The translations under genes and the position numbers were made by a program. Of a stretch of DNA of 64,000 nt, positions 15,760-24,482 are shown piece by piece. The notes beneath the pieces were generated by a model. The model did no database searches, was not told the DNA's origin, and saw only the letters and a program-made list of their open reading frames with translations. Position 1 is the first letter of the stretch. Each line of letters opens with the position of its first letter. Source of the DNA: Streptomyces coelicoflavus (GTDB lineage: Bacteria > Actinomycetota > Actinomycetes > Streptomycetales > Streptomycetaceae); assembly GCF_003112555.1 (NCBI RefSeq), contig NZ_BEWB01000014.1, positions 124,001 to 188,000 on the forward strand, written 5' to 3'.

Positions 15760-16268
15760 CCGGCGGCCCCGCACTCCTGGACGCCCACCGCGCCCGGCAC
15801 GTCGCCGAGCAGGTGCCCGACCCCGAGCTGCCCATGCTGACCCTCGCCGACCTCGGCGTCCTGCGCGACGTCGAGGTGACCGTGGACGGCACGGTCGTGG
15901 CGAGCCTGACCCCCACCTACTCGGGCTGCCCGGCCATGGCCGAGATGCGGGCGGACGTCGCCGCGCGGCTGCGGGACGCGGGGTACCCGCGCGTGGAGAT
16001 CCGCACCGTCCTGGATCCGCCCTGGACCAGCGACTGGATCACCGAGTCGGGCCGCCTGAAGCTCGCCGAGCACGGCATCGCCCCGCCGGGGGCCGCGCCC
16101 CGCGGTCCCGTCTCCCTGGTCCTGTCGCCCACCCGGCCCGCGGTGCCCTGCCCCCGCTGCGGCTCCGCGGACACCGAGGAGACCTCCCGCTTCGCCGCCA
16201 CGTCCTGCAAGGCGCTGTGGCGCTGCCGGGCCTGCCGCGAGCCGTTCGAGTACGTCAAGGAGATCTGA
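15753..16268 (+). CDS. paaD: PaaD, iron-sulfur assembly-type protein of the epoxidase
   Basis: A 171-residue protein: an N-terminal MIP18/DUF59-like domain (VPDPELPMLTLADLGVLRDV, then TPTYSGCPAM with the reactive Cys) and a C-terminal zinc ribbon (CPRCGS and CRACREPF). PaaD helps mature the metal centres of the epoxidase system. ATG 15753 overlaps the paaC stop by 7 nt; GTG 15756 would give a 4-nt overlap and is possible. It ends with TGATG shared with paaE. Confidence 0.92.
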   Translation: MVTGGPALLDAHRARHVAEQVPDPELPMLTLADLGVLRDVEVTVDGTVVASLTPTYSGCPAMAEMRADVAARLRDAGYPRVEIRTVLDPPWTSDWITESGRLKLAEHGIAPPGAAPRGPVSLVLSPTRPAVPCPRCGSADTEETSRFAATSCKALWRCRACREPFEYVKEI

Positions 16269-17374
16269 TGGCCCCGACCGCCCCCGTCCCGGCGGCCCCC
16301 GTGCGCACCCGCCGCCGGCCCGCCTTCCACACCCTGCGCGTCGCCGCCGTGGAGCGGCTGTGCGCGGACGCCGCGGCCGTGAGCTTCGAGATCCCCGACA
16401 AGCTGGCCGGGGAGTTCGCCTTCGCGCCCGGACAGTCGCTCACCCTGCGGCGCGAGGTGGACGGCCGGGACGAGCGCCGCTCCTACTCGATCTGCGCGCC
16501 GGCCGGTTCGGCGCCGCGCATCGGGGTGCGGGTGGTGCCGGGCGGGCTGTTCTCGGCGTGGCTGGTCGAGGACGTGCGGCCGGGCGACACCGTGCAGGTG
16601 ATGGCCCCCACCGGCCTCTTCACCCCCGACCTGGCCACCCCCGGCCACCACGTGCTGATCGCGGCCGGCTCGGGCATCACACCGATGGTGTCCATCGCCG
16701 AGTCGGTGCTCGCCGCCGACGACCGGTCCACCGTCACCCTCTTCTACGGCAACCGCCGTACCGGCACGGTGATGTTCGCCGACGAGCTGGCCGACCTGAA
16801 GGACCTCCACCCCACCCGCTTCCACCTCGCCCACGTGCTCTCCCGCGAGCCCCGCGAGGCCGAGGTGCTCTCCGGCCGGCTGGACGCGGAGCGGCTCTCG
16901 GCACTCATCGGCTCCCTGCTGGACGTGGAGAGCGCGGACCACTGGTGGCTGTGCGGGCCCCAGGGCATGGTCGCCGACGCCCAGCAGGTCCTGGCCGGCC
17001 TCGGCGTCCCGGCGGAGCGTGTCCACCGGGAACTGTTCTACGCCGACGACGAGCCCGTGCGGGAGGTCCGTCACGAGGAGAGCGGTCCGCAGGGCCCCGT
17101 CAGCGAGGTCACCGTCGTCCTGGACGGCCGCTCCACGACCGCCCCGCTCTCCCGCGAGCGGCCGGTCCTCGACGGGGCCCAGCAGACCCGCCCCGACCTG
17201 CCCTTCGCCTGCAAGGGCGGGGTCTGCGGAACCTGCCGGGCCCTGGTCACCGACGGCAGTGTCGACATGCGCCGCAACTACGCCCTCGAGGTGGCCGAGG
17301 TCGACGCGGGTTACGTCCTCACCTGCCAGTCGTACCCGGTGTCCGAGGAGCTGACCGTGGACTACGACAGCTGA
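16268..17374 (+). CDS. paaE: Phenylacetyl-CoA epoxidase reductase PaaE
   Basis: A 368-residue electron-transfer subunit. An FAD domain (RRSYSICAP), an NAD(P) domain (GSGITPMVSIAES, then CGPQGMV), and a C-terminal plant-type ferredoxin domain with CKGGVCGTC and a distal LTCQS Cys for one 2Fe-2S cluster. It passes electrons from NADPH to PaaA. The ATG shares one base with the paaD stop. The operon ends here; the later pathway genes (isomerase PaaG, hydrolase PaaZ, thiolase) are not in the window. Confidence 0.95.
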   Translation: MAPTAPVPAAPVRTRRRPAFHTLRVAAVERLCADAAAVSFEIPDKLAGEFAFAPGQSLTLRREVDGRDERRSYSICAPAGSAPRIGVRVVPGGLFSAWLVEDVRPGDTVQVMAPTGLFTPDLATPGHHVLIAAGSGITPMVSIAESVLAADDRSTVTLFYGNRRTGTVMFADELADLKDLHPTRFHLAHVLSREPREAEVLSGRLDAERLSALIGSLLDVESADHWWLCGPQGMVADAQQVLAGLGVPAERVHRELFYADDEPVREVRHEESGPQGPVSEVTVVLDGRSTTAPLSRERPVLDGAQQTRPDLPFACKGGVCGTCRALVTDGSVDMRRNYALEVAEVDAGYVLTCQSYPVSEELTVDYDS

Positions 17375-17396
17375 CCCCGGGACGGTCCGGCCCCGC

Positions 17397-18614
17397 TCAG
17401 GCCGGGTTGTCGCCGTGGGTGAGGGTCTCCCAGGCGACGAAGAGGTTGTTCGTGCCGGAGGGGCGGGTGCGCTCGGTCAGGGCCTGGGTGTTGGTCATGG
17501 CGAAGCCGAGGCGGTTGTGCATCGCGTTGTAGCCGACCTCGGTGACCGGGCCCAGCCCGAGGTCGATTTCCCCGCCGCACAGCCAGTCCGGCGCGGCCGC
17601 GCCCTGCTCGTACTTCGCCTGGAAGCCGAGCGCGTGCCGCAGGCGCTCGCCGACGTCGGTCCCGTACAGGTCCCGGCCCTGGATCCGGCTGGTCTCGGCG
17701 ACGTGCGAGATGGACGCGATGCCGTATCCGGTGTGGGTGAGGTCCCGGCAGGTCTCCTGGGTGAGGCCGGTGACGAAGGTGGACTGGCCCTGCCAGTACC
17801 TGACGATCTCGTCCCGGGTGTCGAGGTGCTGGCTCGGCACGGTCTTCGGCAGGGCCCCGTCGGACTCCAGGTACACGTACGCGGCCGTGCGGGTGCGGAA
17901 CCTGGCCATGGCCCTGTCGTAGGAGTCCCGGTCCTCCAGGAAGACGGAGATGCCGACGGCGGCCTCCGTCATCGTCAGCTCCCAGTTGCCGTTGGAGTTC
18001 GACCCGTTGATGATCTCGGGCAGGTAGACGTCCCGGAGCATGGTGGCGAAGCGGCCGGAGTTGGCCCAGTTTCCGCCGTACGTGTACTTGATGATCTCGG
18101 CGGCCTTGGCCCAGGAGGATCCGGCCCACCCGGTCTGCAGCGGCGCGTTGCTGTTGGTGTGGTCCCGGAGCACGGCGGACCAGGCGTCCATCAGCTCGAT
18201 GGACTTGCGGGCGTACCGCTCGTCACGGGTGAGGTACCAGGCCAGCGCGTTGGTGTAGGCCGCGATGGCGTCCTCGCGCTCGTCGGTGCAGCCGTGGTTC
18301 GGGTTGGAGTAGGAGCCGCACTCCACCACCGCGCGGGGCTTCGGGGTGCGGTTCGGGTCGGCGTACCTGCTGGCCGTCATCTGGTCGAAGGCGCCCTTCC
18401 AGGGCTGGGCCCCCGCGGCGACCTTGGCGCGGACGAAGTCGAGTTGCCCCTGGGAGACGGTGACTCCGGGGTGCGTGAACGCGGCCGGTGCGGCGTCCGC
18501 ACGGGGAGCGGCCGGGCCGGGGCCGGCCAGCAGGGCGCCGACGAGGGCGGCGGTGAGGGTCGTGAGAAGTGCGGCACGGGATCTGCGGTGACGGCGCGTG
18601 GGAGCAGAGGACAT
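17397..18614 (-). CDS. Secreted alginate lyase family protein
   Basis: A 405-residue exported protein. The signal peptide has a strong basic region (RRHRRSR) and hydrophobic core, ending around RADA. The mature part is mostly helical with the (alpha/alpha) toroid features of alginate lyase family proteins: RDERYARKSIELMDAW, NSNGNWELTMTEAAVGISVFL, and YLESDGALPKTVPSQHLDTR. It should cleave a uronic-acid polysaccharide by beta-elimination, though the true substrate is unknown. ATG 18614 was chosen for the signal peptide; the frame is open further up but without signal features. The gene is divergent from the next hydrolase. Confidence 0.8.
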   Translation of the reverse strand: MSSAPTRRHRRSRAALLTTLTAALVGALLAGPGPAAPRADAAPAAFTHPGVTVSQGQLDFVRAKVAAGAQPWKGAFDQMTASRYADPNRTPKPRAVVECGSYSNPNHGCTDEREDAIAAYTNALAWYLTRDERYARKSIELMDAWSAVLRDHTNSNAPLQTGWAGSSWAKAAEIIKYTYGGNWANSGRFATMLRDVYLPEIINGSNSNGNWELTMTEAAVGISVFLEDRDSYDRAMARFRTRTAAYVYLESDGALPKTVPSQHLDTRDEIVRYWQGQSTFVTGLTQETCRDLTHTGYGIASISHVAETSRIQGRDLYGTDVGERLRHALGFQAKYEQGAAAPDWLCGGEIDLGLGPVTEVGYNAMHNRLGFAMTNTQALTERTRPSGTNNLFVAWETLTHGDNPA

Positions 18615-18876
18615 GTGGGGGGTCCATCCGTTCGTGTATGTGAACGCTGAATGCCTTCCTGAACGTTCGACTGCGCCGTGACGATAGGTAGAGACCAATG
18701 GGGCGTCAAGGGGCCACGCGAGGAATGCGGAGAGGTCCGGGCCCGCGAAGGCGCGCGAACACTATGAACGCAACGGCGGAAGGGGTGGCTCCGGCTCCGC
18801 CGCGTTCCTAACATCCCTGCTCGCAGCGCAACTTCGCGCCGGACCGCAGCAGCAGAGCACGTACAGGAGCCGCACC

Positions 18877-20355
18877 TTGCCCACACTCCACGCTCCCGCG
18901 CACGACACCGGGCCCGCCCGCCGCAGAGGCCGCCCCGCGGTGGTGGCCGCCGCGCTCGCCGCCGTCCTCCTCGGCACCCTCGGCAACGTGACCGCCGCCC
19001 CCGCGCGGGCCGCCGATCAGCCCGCGGGCGCGCAGCCGGTGGCCGCCGACTGCCCGCCCAACCTTGCGGACAAGGCCACCTGCTACACCGGCCAGGACGC
19101 CAACGGGGCCCACTACGCTATGGCCGTGCCGCACCGCTGGAACGGCTCCCTCGTCGTGCACGCGCACGGCGGCCCCGGCCTCGGCGACGCCTCCGACCCG
19201 GCCCGCAGCACCGAGGACCTCGAACGCTGGGCGGTGATGGTCGACCAGGGATACGCCTGGGCCGGCTCCTCCTACCGGCGCGGCGGCTACGGGGCCCGCA
19301 TGGCGGCCGCCGACACCGAGAACGTACGCCGCCTGTTCACCGACCGGTTCGGCCGGCCCGGACACACCTACCTCCACGGCCAGTCCTGGGGCGGCAACGT
19401 CGCCGCCAAGGCCGCCGAGACCTACGGCCGGCGCCCCGGGGCCTACGACGGGGTGCTGCTGACCAACGGCGTCCTCGGCGGCGGTTCGCGCGGCTACGAC
19501 TACCGCGTGGACCTGCGGGTGGTCTACCAGTACTACTGCCACAACCACCCGCGCCCCACCGAGCCGCAGTACCCGCTGTGGCAGGGTCTGCGCCCCGGCT
19601 CCACCATGACGACCGCCGGCCTGCGCGCCCGCCTCCAGGAGTGCACGGGCTACGCCTCCGACCGGGCGGACCGGACCGCGTCGCAGCAGCGCAACCTCGA
19701 CGACATCCTCGCCGTCACCGGCATTCCCGAGCGCACCCTGGAGTCCCATCTCCGGTTCGCCACCTTCACGTTCCGGGACATCGTGACCAACCGGCTCGAC
19801 GGGCGGAACCCGTGGAGCAACCGGGGGGTGCGCTACACCGGCTCGCACGACGACAAGGCGCTCAACGCCGGTGTCGAGCGCTTCTCCGCCGACCCCACCG
19901 CACGCCGGGACCTGTCCTGGGACAGCGATCTCACCGGCAGGGTGTCCGTACCCGTCCTCACGCTGCACGCCATCGACGACCCCACGGCGTTCGTCGAGCA
20001 CGAGGCGGCCTACCGCGCCACGCTCCGGGGGGCGGGCCGGGACGAGAACCTCGTCCAGACGTTCACGAGCGAGCACGAGCACAGCTCGCTGAGCGACTCC
20101 GAGTACGCCAACTCCCTCTCGGCGCTGGACGCCTGGGTCCGCACCGGGCACAGGCCGAGCCCGCGTTCGATCGCCGCCGGCTGCGCCGCCTTCGACGCGG
20201 CCTACGGCGACGGCTGCTTCTACGACCCCGGCTTCCACCCCGCGCCGTACGCCTCTCGGGTGCGGCCCCGGCCGGGTGGCCTCGCCTGGCCCGCCATGAC
20301 GGCCGCGCAGGAAAGGGCGTGGAGCAGGATCGAGGGCATCGGGATCGCGCCCTAA
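18877..20355 (+). CDS. Secreted alpha/beta hydrolase
   Basis: A 492-residue exported enzyme. Signal peptide with RRRGRP, hydrophobic core and cleavage near ARA-ADQ. Alpha/beta hydrolase parts: VVHAHGGPG oxyanion turn, nucleophile GQSWGGN, Asp in LHAIDDPTAF, and His in SEHEHSS. Several Cys pairs suggest disulfides in the secreted form. TTG 18877 is preceded by AGGAGCCGCACC. Its substrate is not clear; large bacterial secreted members act on esters or peptides. The stop overlaps the convergent phosphotransferase stop by 4 nt. Confidence 0.82.
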   Translation: MPTLHAPAHDTGPARRRGRPAVVAAALAAVLLGTLGNVTAAPARAADQPAGAQPVAADCPPNLADKATCYTGQDANGAHYAMAVPHRWNGSLVVHAHGGPGLGDASDPARSTEDLERWAVMVDQGYAWAGSSYRRGGYGARMAAADTENVRRLFTDRFGRPGHTYLHGQSWGGNVAAKAAETYGRRPGAYDGVLLTNGVLGGGSRGYDYRVDLRVVYQYYCHNHPRPTEPQYPLWQGLRPGSTMTTAGLRARLQECTGYASDRADRTASQQRNLDDILAVTGIPERTLESHLRFATFTFRDIVTNRLDGRNPWSNRGVRYTGSHDDKALNAGVERFSADPTARRDLSWDSDLTGRVSVPVLTLHAIDDPTAFVEHEAAYRATLRGAGRDENLVQTFTSEHEHSSLSDSEYANSLSALDAWVRTGHRPSPRSIAAGCAAFDAAYGDGCFYDPGFHPAPYASRVRPRPGGLAWPAMTAAQERAWSRIEGIGIAP

Positions 20356-21275
20356 CTCCGCTCTTCCAGTACCGCCCGGATCACGTGGCGTGCGTTGCCG
20401 GCCATCGCGGGGTTGGTCCCGCGGTGGTACGGCAGGGCGATCAGTGCCTGGGAGAGGGTGCGGCCCCGGCCGCGCCGCCAGGTCGCCGCGTCCACGCCGA
20501 GTGCCTGGCGGAAGACCTCCCTCGCGCCGGACGGCAGCAGGTTCCACGCCGGGAAGAGGTCGCAGGCCGGATCGCCCACGCCCATGCACCCGAAGTCGAT
20601 CACCCCGGACAGCCTGCCGCCGGTCACCAGCAGGTTGCCCGGCATGAGGTCCGCGTGCAGCCAGCGGGGCGGTCCGTCCCAGGCCGGGGCGTGCAGCGCG
20701 TCCTGCCAGACCTCGGTCAGCGCGTCGCAGTCGACGTCCTCCTCGGGCAGGCCGCGCAGTTCGTCGAGCGCGGCCCGCGTCGACGCGTCGAGCGTGGCGA
20801 GCGGCCCGCCGCGGTACGCCGCCGGCGCGTCCGGCAGCGCGTCCGGCAGGGTGACGCTCCGCATCGCCGTCACGAACCCGGCCAGATCCCGCGCCAGCGA
20901 CACCGGATCCGTCAGCCCTCCGGCCTCGGGGATCTCCCCGGGCAGCCACCGGTAGACCGACCAGGGCCACGGGTAGCCCTCGGCCGGCGCGCCTTCCCCG
21001 AGCACCTCGGGCACGGCGGTGGGCAGCAGCGGCGACAGCCGGGGCAGCCACTCCCGCTCCGTCACCACGTCCGCCACGCCGCCCCTGACCAGCGGCAGCC
21101 GTACGACCATGTCCTCGCCCAGCCGGTACATCGCGTTGACCGTGCCGCCGGAGGGGTGGCGCCGGACGGGCAGCCCCGCCCACTGCGGGAACCGGCCTTC
21201 GACCAGCCGCCGTACCAGACGGTCGTCGAGGGCGTACGGGTCCCGGTGTGTCTGCCCTGAACTCATGGACGTCAT
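20352..21275 (-). CDS. Aminoglycoside phosphotransferase (APH) family protein
   Basis: A 307-residue kinase-fold protein. The catalytic loop LHADLMPGNLLV and metal-binding VIDFGCMGVGDPACDLF (the usual HxDxxxxN and DxD regions) are complete, and the N-lobe has PVRRHPSGGTVNAMYRLG. It could phosphorylate an aminoglycoside, macrolide or an endogenous sugar or amine; the family is too broad for more. ATG 21275 follows GAAGGGTCGG. It lies 24 nt behind the MFS gene on the same strand, so the two are probably one operon. Confidence 0.85.
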   Translation of the reverse strand: MTSMSSGQTHRDPYALDDRLVRRLVEGRFPQWAGLPVRRHPSGGTVNAMYRLGEDMVVRLPLVRGGVADVVTEREWLPRLSPLLPTAVPEVLGEGAPAEGYPWPWSVYRWLPGEIPEAGGLTDPVSLARDLAGFVTAMRSVTLPDALPDAPAAYRGGPLATLDASTRAALDELRGLPEEDVDCDALTEVWQDALHAPAWDGPPRWLHADLMPGNLLVTGGRLSGVIDFGCMGVGDPACDLFPAWNLLPSGAREVFRQALGVDAATWRRGRGRTLSQALIALPYHRGTNPAMAGNARHVIRAVLEERS

Positions 21276-21299
21276 CCGACCCTTCGACGCGAACGGCCG

Positions 21300-22484
21300 T
21301 CAAATGCTTTCCCGGCCGGCCCGACGGCCCACCGACTGACCGACGAACGCCGCGCCCGCCGCCGTGCCCGCGGCCGTCAACAGGGCGCCGGGCAGCGACC
21401 ACGTGGCCAGTGGGCCCGCGACGGCCACCCCCAGGGCGAAGGCGGTGACCTTGAGGCTCGCCCCGGTGGTGAAGATCTGGCCGCGCAGATGCTCGGGGGC
21501 CTCCCGGTGGCGCACCGCGAAGAGCGAGGTGAGCTGCGGCCCTTCGCCGACGCCGAGGACGAGTGCGGCCACGAGCAGGGCGACCGGCCGCCCCGTCGCC
21601 GCCAGCGCCAGCGCCGCGGCCTGCACCAGGGCCGAGAGCCGGACGACCGTGTCCGGGGCGACGGCGCGCGGGTGGCGCGCGAGTACGGCGTTGGCCGCCA
21701 GGGCGGAGACCGCCGCGCAGGAGAACAGCAGGGCTCCGCGCCCGGCCCCGCCGAGAACCCGTGCGCCCAGCAGCGGGACACAGGCCGTCAGCATGCCCTG
21801 GGCGGCACAGCAGACGACCGAGACGAGGGTCGCCCGGGCCAGCGGCGGAGACCGGACGACGACACGGAACCCGGCGGCGAGGGCCGCGGTCACCGGGGCG
21901 GGTCGCGCCCGAAGGGCCGTGGCGGTGCGCGCCGGCAACCGCCACGCCACGGGCGCGGCGACGGCGACCAGTGCTGCGGCGACCACGACCGCCGCGGAGG
22001 CTCCGAGCACCTCGGCCGCCGCACCGGCGAGGGCCGGACCGGCCAGGGCTGCCGCGCCGAAGGTCATCGCGTCCAGCGCGTTGGCCCTGGGCAGCCGTGG
22101 GGCCGCCGCCACCCGCGGGAGCTGCGCGGTCCAGCCGCCCGACAGCGCCGGACCCAGCAGCCCCGTGAGCACCGCGAGCAGGACGGTCCAGGCCGTCGGG
22201 AGGCGGCCGAGCCCCGCGAGGATCGCCGCCAGTCCCGCCGCGTACAGCGCGAGCGCGCAGGCCAGGAGCCGGCCCGGCCGCACCGCCCGGTCCAGGAGCG
22301 CCCCGAGCACCGGTCCACCGACCGCGGCGGCGACCGTGATGCCCGCGAGCAGCGACGACGCGCCCGTCGCCGATCCGGTGACGGCGAGTCCGGCCAGCAG
22401 CAGCGCCGGTCCGGACATCTCGTCACCGACGCGCGCGGCCGTCGCCCCGGCCAGGTAGGAGCGTACGGAGTATCCCTTCGGCAT
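21300..22484 (-). CDS. MFS transporter
   Basis: A 394-residue integral membrane protein of about 12 Ala/Leu/Val-rich segments. A loop RPGRLLACALALYAAG and a central cytoplasmic stretch rich in Arg fit the major facilitator fold. Probable drug or metabolite efflux pump; no substrate motif seen. ATG 22484 was chosen; the frame extends to ATG 22511 (9 more residues). It is divergent from a CGNR zinc-finger protein that probably regulates it and co-oriented with the phosphotransferase. Confidence 0.78.
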   Translation of the reverse strand: MPKGYSVRSYLAGATAARVGDEMSGPALLLAGLAVTGSATGASSLLAGITVAAAVGGPVLGALLDRAVRPGRLLACALALYAAGLAAILAGLGRLPTAWTVLLAVLTGLLGPALSGGWTAQLPRVAAAPRLPRANALDAMTFGAAALAGPALAGAAAEVLGASAAVVVAAALVAVAAPVAWRLPARTATALRARPAPVTAALAAGFRVVVRSPPLARATLVSVVCCAAQGMLTACVPLLGARVLGGAGRGALLFSCAAVSALAANAVLARHPRAVAPDTVVRLSALVQAAALALAATGRPVALLVAALVLGVGEGPQLTSLFAVRHREAPEHLRGQIFTTGASLKVTAFALGVAVAGPLATWSLPGALLTAAGTAAGAAFVGQSVGRRAGRESI

Positions 22485-22522
22485 CCGGCCGACGGTACGG
22501 ACGTAACTCAAAACTCCGCAAC

Positions 22523-23134
22523 ATGCGTTACATTCGGCCGGTGTCCACGCCTTCCGATCCCTCCGAAGCCGACTGGTCCACCAGGCACTCCGTGCTGTCC
22601 ACGGCGCGGCGCACCGCCGCCCTGGTCAACGTGCTCTCGGGCGGCCCTCCCGGCCCCGGCAGCGGCACCGGTCCCCACCCCGCGCCCGACGCGGTCGCCG
22701 AAGTCCTGCGCGCCCACGGCGAGATCGATCCCTCCGACCTCACCTCCCGTGACGTCGAAGGGATGCGCGCGGGGGCCGTCCTGCTGCGGGAGGTCTTCGC
22801 CGCGGACTCCGCCGACGCCGCCGCGCACGCCCTCAACCGCCTCCTCGGGGCGCACACGGGAGCACTCCGGCTGACGTCCCACCAGGGCGTCACGCCCTGG
22901 CACCCCCACCTCGACCGCGGCGACGACGCGCCCTGGCCGGAATGGTTCCTGGCCTCGTCCTGCATGGCGCTGGCCGTCCTGGTCTGGGACCGCCAGCGCC
23001 CACCCGGCAGGGTCTGCGCGTCCGGTGCCTGCCGCAACGTCTTCATCCGGCAGGGCAGCGGTCCGGAGCGCCGCTACTGCTCACGCCGCTGTGCGACGAG
23101 GGAGCGGGTCGCGGCGCACCGGCGCCGGGGCTGA
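22523..23134 (+). CDS. CGNR zinc finger domain protein (ABATE)
   Basis: A 203-residue protein with an N-terminal ABATE-type region and a C-terminal CGNR zinc finger: CASGACRNVFIR then RRYCSRRCATRERVAAHRRR, four Cys for one zinc. These proteins are putative transcriptional regulators. ATG 22523 or GTG 22541 may be the start; neither has a clear ribosome site. It faces the MFS gene across a very short region holding GTAAC...GTTAC inverted words at about 22502-22530, so it likely controls that promoter. Confidence 0.8.
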   Translation: MRYIRPVSTPSDPSEADWSTRHSVLSTARRTAALVNVLSGGPPGPGSGTGPHPAPDAVAEVLRAHGEIDPSDLTSRDVEGMRAGAVLLREVFAADSADAAAHALNRLLGAHTGALRLTSHQGVTPWHPHLDRGDDAPWPEWFLASSCMALAVLVWDRQRPPGRVCASGACRNVFIRQGSGPERRYCSRRCATRERVAAHRRRG

Positions 23135-23151
23135 CGGGGGCTGACGGGGTC

Positions 23152-23730
23152 TCAGACGCCGAACTCCGTGGGCGGGATGCCGAGCGCGGTGCACGCCTCG
23201 CGGATCGCGTACTGCTCGGACTGCTCGAAGGTGCCGTCGGCCCCGGCGACGACCATGCCGGTCTGGACCACCGCACGAGCCTCCGCGGGCTTCTTGGCGG
23301 CCTTGGCGATCACCTGGAGCGCCTCGGCCCTGCCCTGCTCGAAGTTGGCGAGGAGCCGGTCCACGTGCTGGTTGAACCGCTGGCGGAGCTGGTCCGCCGG
23401 GAAGTTCTGAAGCACCTCGTTGGAGACGATCAGCTCCTCCACGCGCTGCCGCTCCGACGGCTCCACCCGTCCGTCCGCGGCGGCGACCAGCGCGCACATG
23501 GCCATGCTGGCGTCCCGGTAGGCCCCGCTCTTGAGCTCGTTCTTGGCCGAGGCGAGCTGGGCCTTGAACATCCCGATCACCTGGGCCTTGGAACCGCCGG
23601 AGGAGCCGGAGGACGAGCCGGACCTGCCGCCTCCCAGGGGCCCGTGCGACCCCTGCCCGGACCCGCCCGCTCCCCGAGCGCCCTGGGACTGCTGGAAGGT
23701 CTTGGCCTGGTCCTTGATCTTGTCCCACAT
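23152..23730 (-). CDS. TerB family tellurite resistance-like protein
   Basis: A 192-residue protein: MWDKIKDQAKTFQQ start, a Gly/Ser-rich low-complexity linker (residues about 17-48), and a helical TerB domain with acidic metal sites (LVAAADGRVEPSERQ and VVAGADGTFEQSEQ, two DG turns). TerB proteins bind calcium and sit at the membrane-cytosol border of Ter stress complexes. It is alone here, without other ter genes. ATG 23730 follows GAGGTGGCACGAGTGGCG. Confidence 0.85.
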   Translation of the reverse strand: MWDKIKDQAKTFQQSQGARGAGGSGQGSHGPLGGGRSGSSSGSSGGSKAQVIGMFKAQLASAKNELKSGAYRDASMAMCALVAAADGRVEPSERQRVEELIVSNEVLQNFPADQLRQRFNQHVDRLLANFEQGRAEALQVIAKAAKKPAEARAVVQTGMVVAGADGTFEQSEQYAIREACTALGIPPTEFGV

Positions 23731-23866
23731 CGCCACTCGTGCCACCTCGGCTTCTGTCGCTGTGTATCGGTCTTCCTCGGCCGCGATTTCCCGCGGTCAC
23801 CACGATGAACGCGCCCGGGAACCACAGGGTTCCCCAAAAGCAAAGGGAAGGCAAAGCGACTTTCGG

Positions 23867-23921
23867 CTGTCCCCGCTGAACTGTCCCCGCTTGAACTGTC
23901 CCTGCTCGAGCCGTCCCTACT
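23867..23921. repeat. Short imperfect tandem repeat (14-15 bp)
   Basis: Copies CTGTCCCCGCTGAA (23867-23880), CTGTCCCCGCTTGAA (23881-23895), a diverged 15-mer (23896-23910) and a partial fourth. It spans the end of the next gene and the upstream region of the terB-like gene. Confidence 0.6.
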
Positions 23922-24354
23922 GGGGCGCAGGGTGGGCGCGGTCCTGGTCCGGGGCGCCGGTGTGCCGACGGCAGGACGCGTCGTGCCGCGTGCCCAGAGA
24001 GGTCCACCACCGCTCGCAGCAGTCGTCGTGGACCGGGGAGCGGGCGCCGGGGCCCGTGCACTCCGGGCCGTGCACGACGCCGTCGGCGTGCCGCCAGAAC
24101 GCGCAGCACGGTTCGAGACCCGACCCGAGCGGCTGCCGCACGCCGGGGCGGGCCAGGTACTCGGCCCGCACGGCCAGGGCGACACCGCGCCGGTGCAGCG
24201 CGCCCTCACGTGCCGCGCACCAGGCGAACACGGCGGCGGCGTACAGACCGGGCAGGGCGAGCAAGGGGTGACGGGTGGCGGCGTATCCGGCGGCGGCGAG
24301 AAGGAGCACGGCGGCGGCACGGCACGCACGGGCGGTGCGCAGGCTCGGCGTCAC
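23917..24354 (-). CDS. Small membrane protein of unknown function
   Basis: A 145-residue protein with two adjacent hydrophobic helices (about residues 12-26 and 32-48) followed by a Cys/His-rich cytoplasmic or extracellular tail (EPCCAFWRH, GPECTG, HDDCCERWW, HDASCRRH). The clustered Cys and His could bind metal. Similar proteins are common and uncharacterised in Streptomyces. The start ATG 24354 is the first plausible codon but lacks a strong ribosome site. Confidence 0.6.
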   Translation of the reverse strand: MTPSLRTARACRAAAVLLLAAAGYAATRHPLLALPGLYAAAVFAWCAAREGALHRRGVALAVRAEYLARPGVRQPLGSGLEPCCAFWRHADGVVHGPECTGPGARSPVHDDCCERWWTSLGTRHDASCRRHTGAPDQDRAHPAPQ

Positions 24355-24482
24355 AGGGAACTCCCGTGGGTCGGCGGGGGAGAAGGCCTCGGGCCATCCG
24401 TATGCCCCCGGTTCGCCGTCCTACGGGTGCCCGGCCGAAATTCCGTTGCGGCCCGTGACCGCGGTCCCCGACTCTGCTTCTC

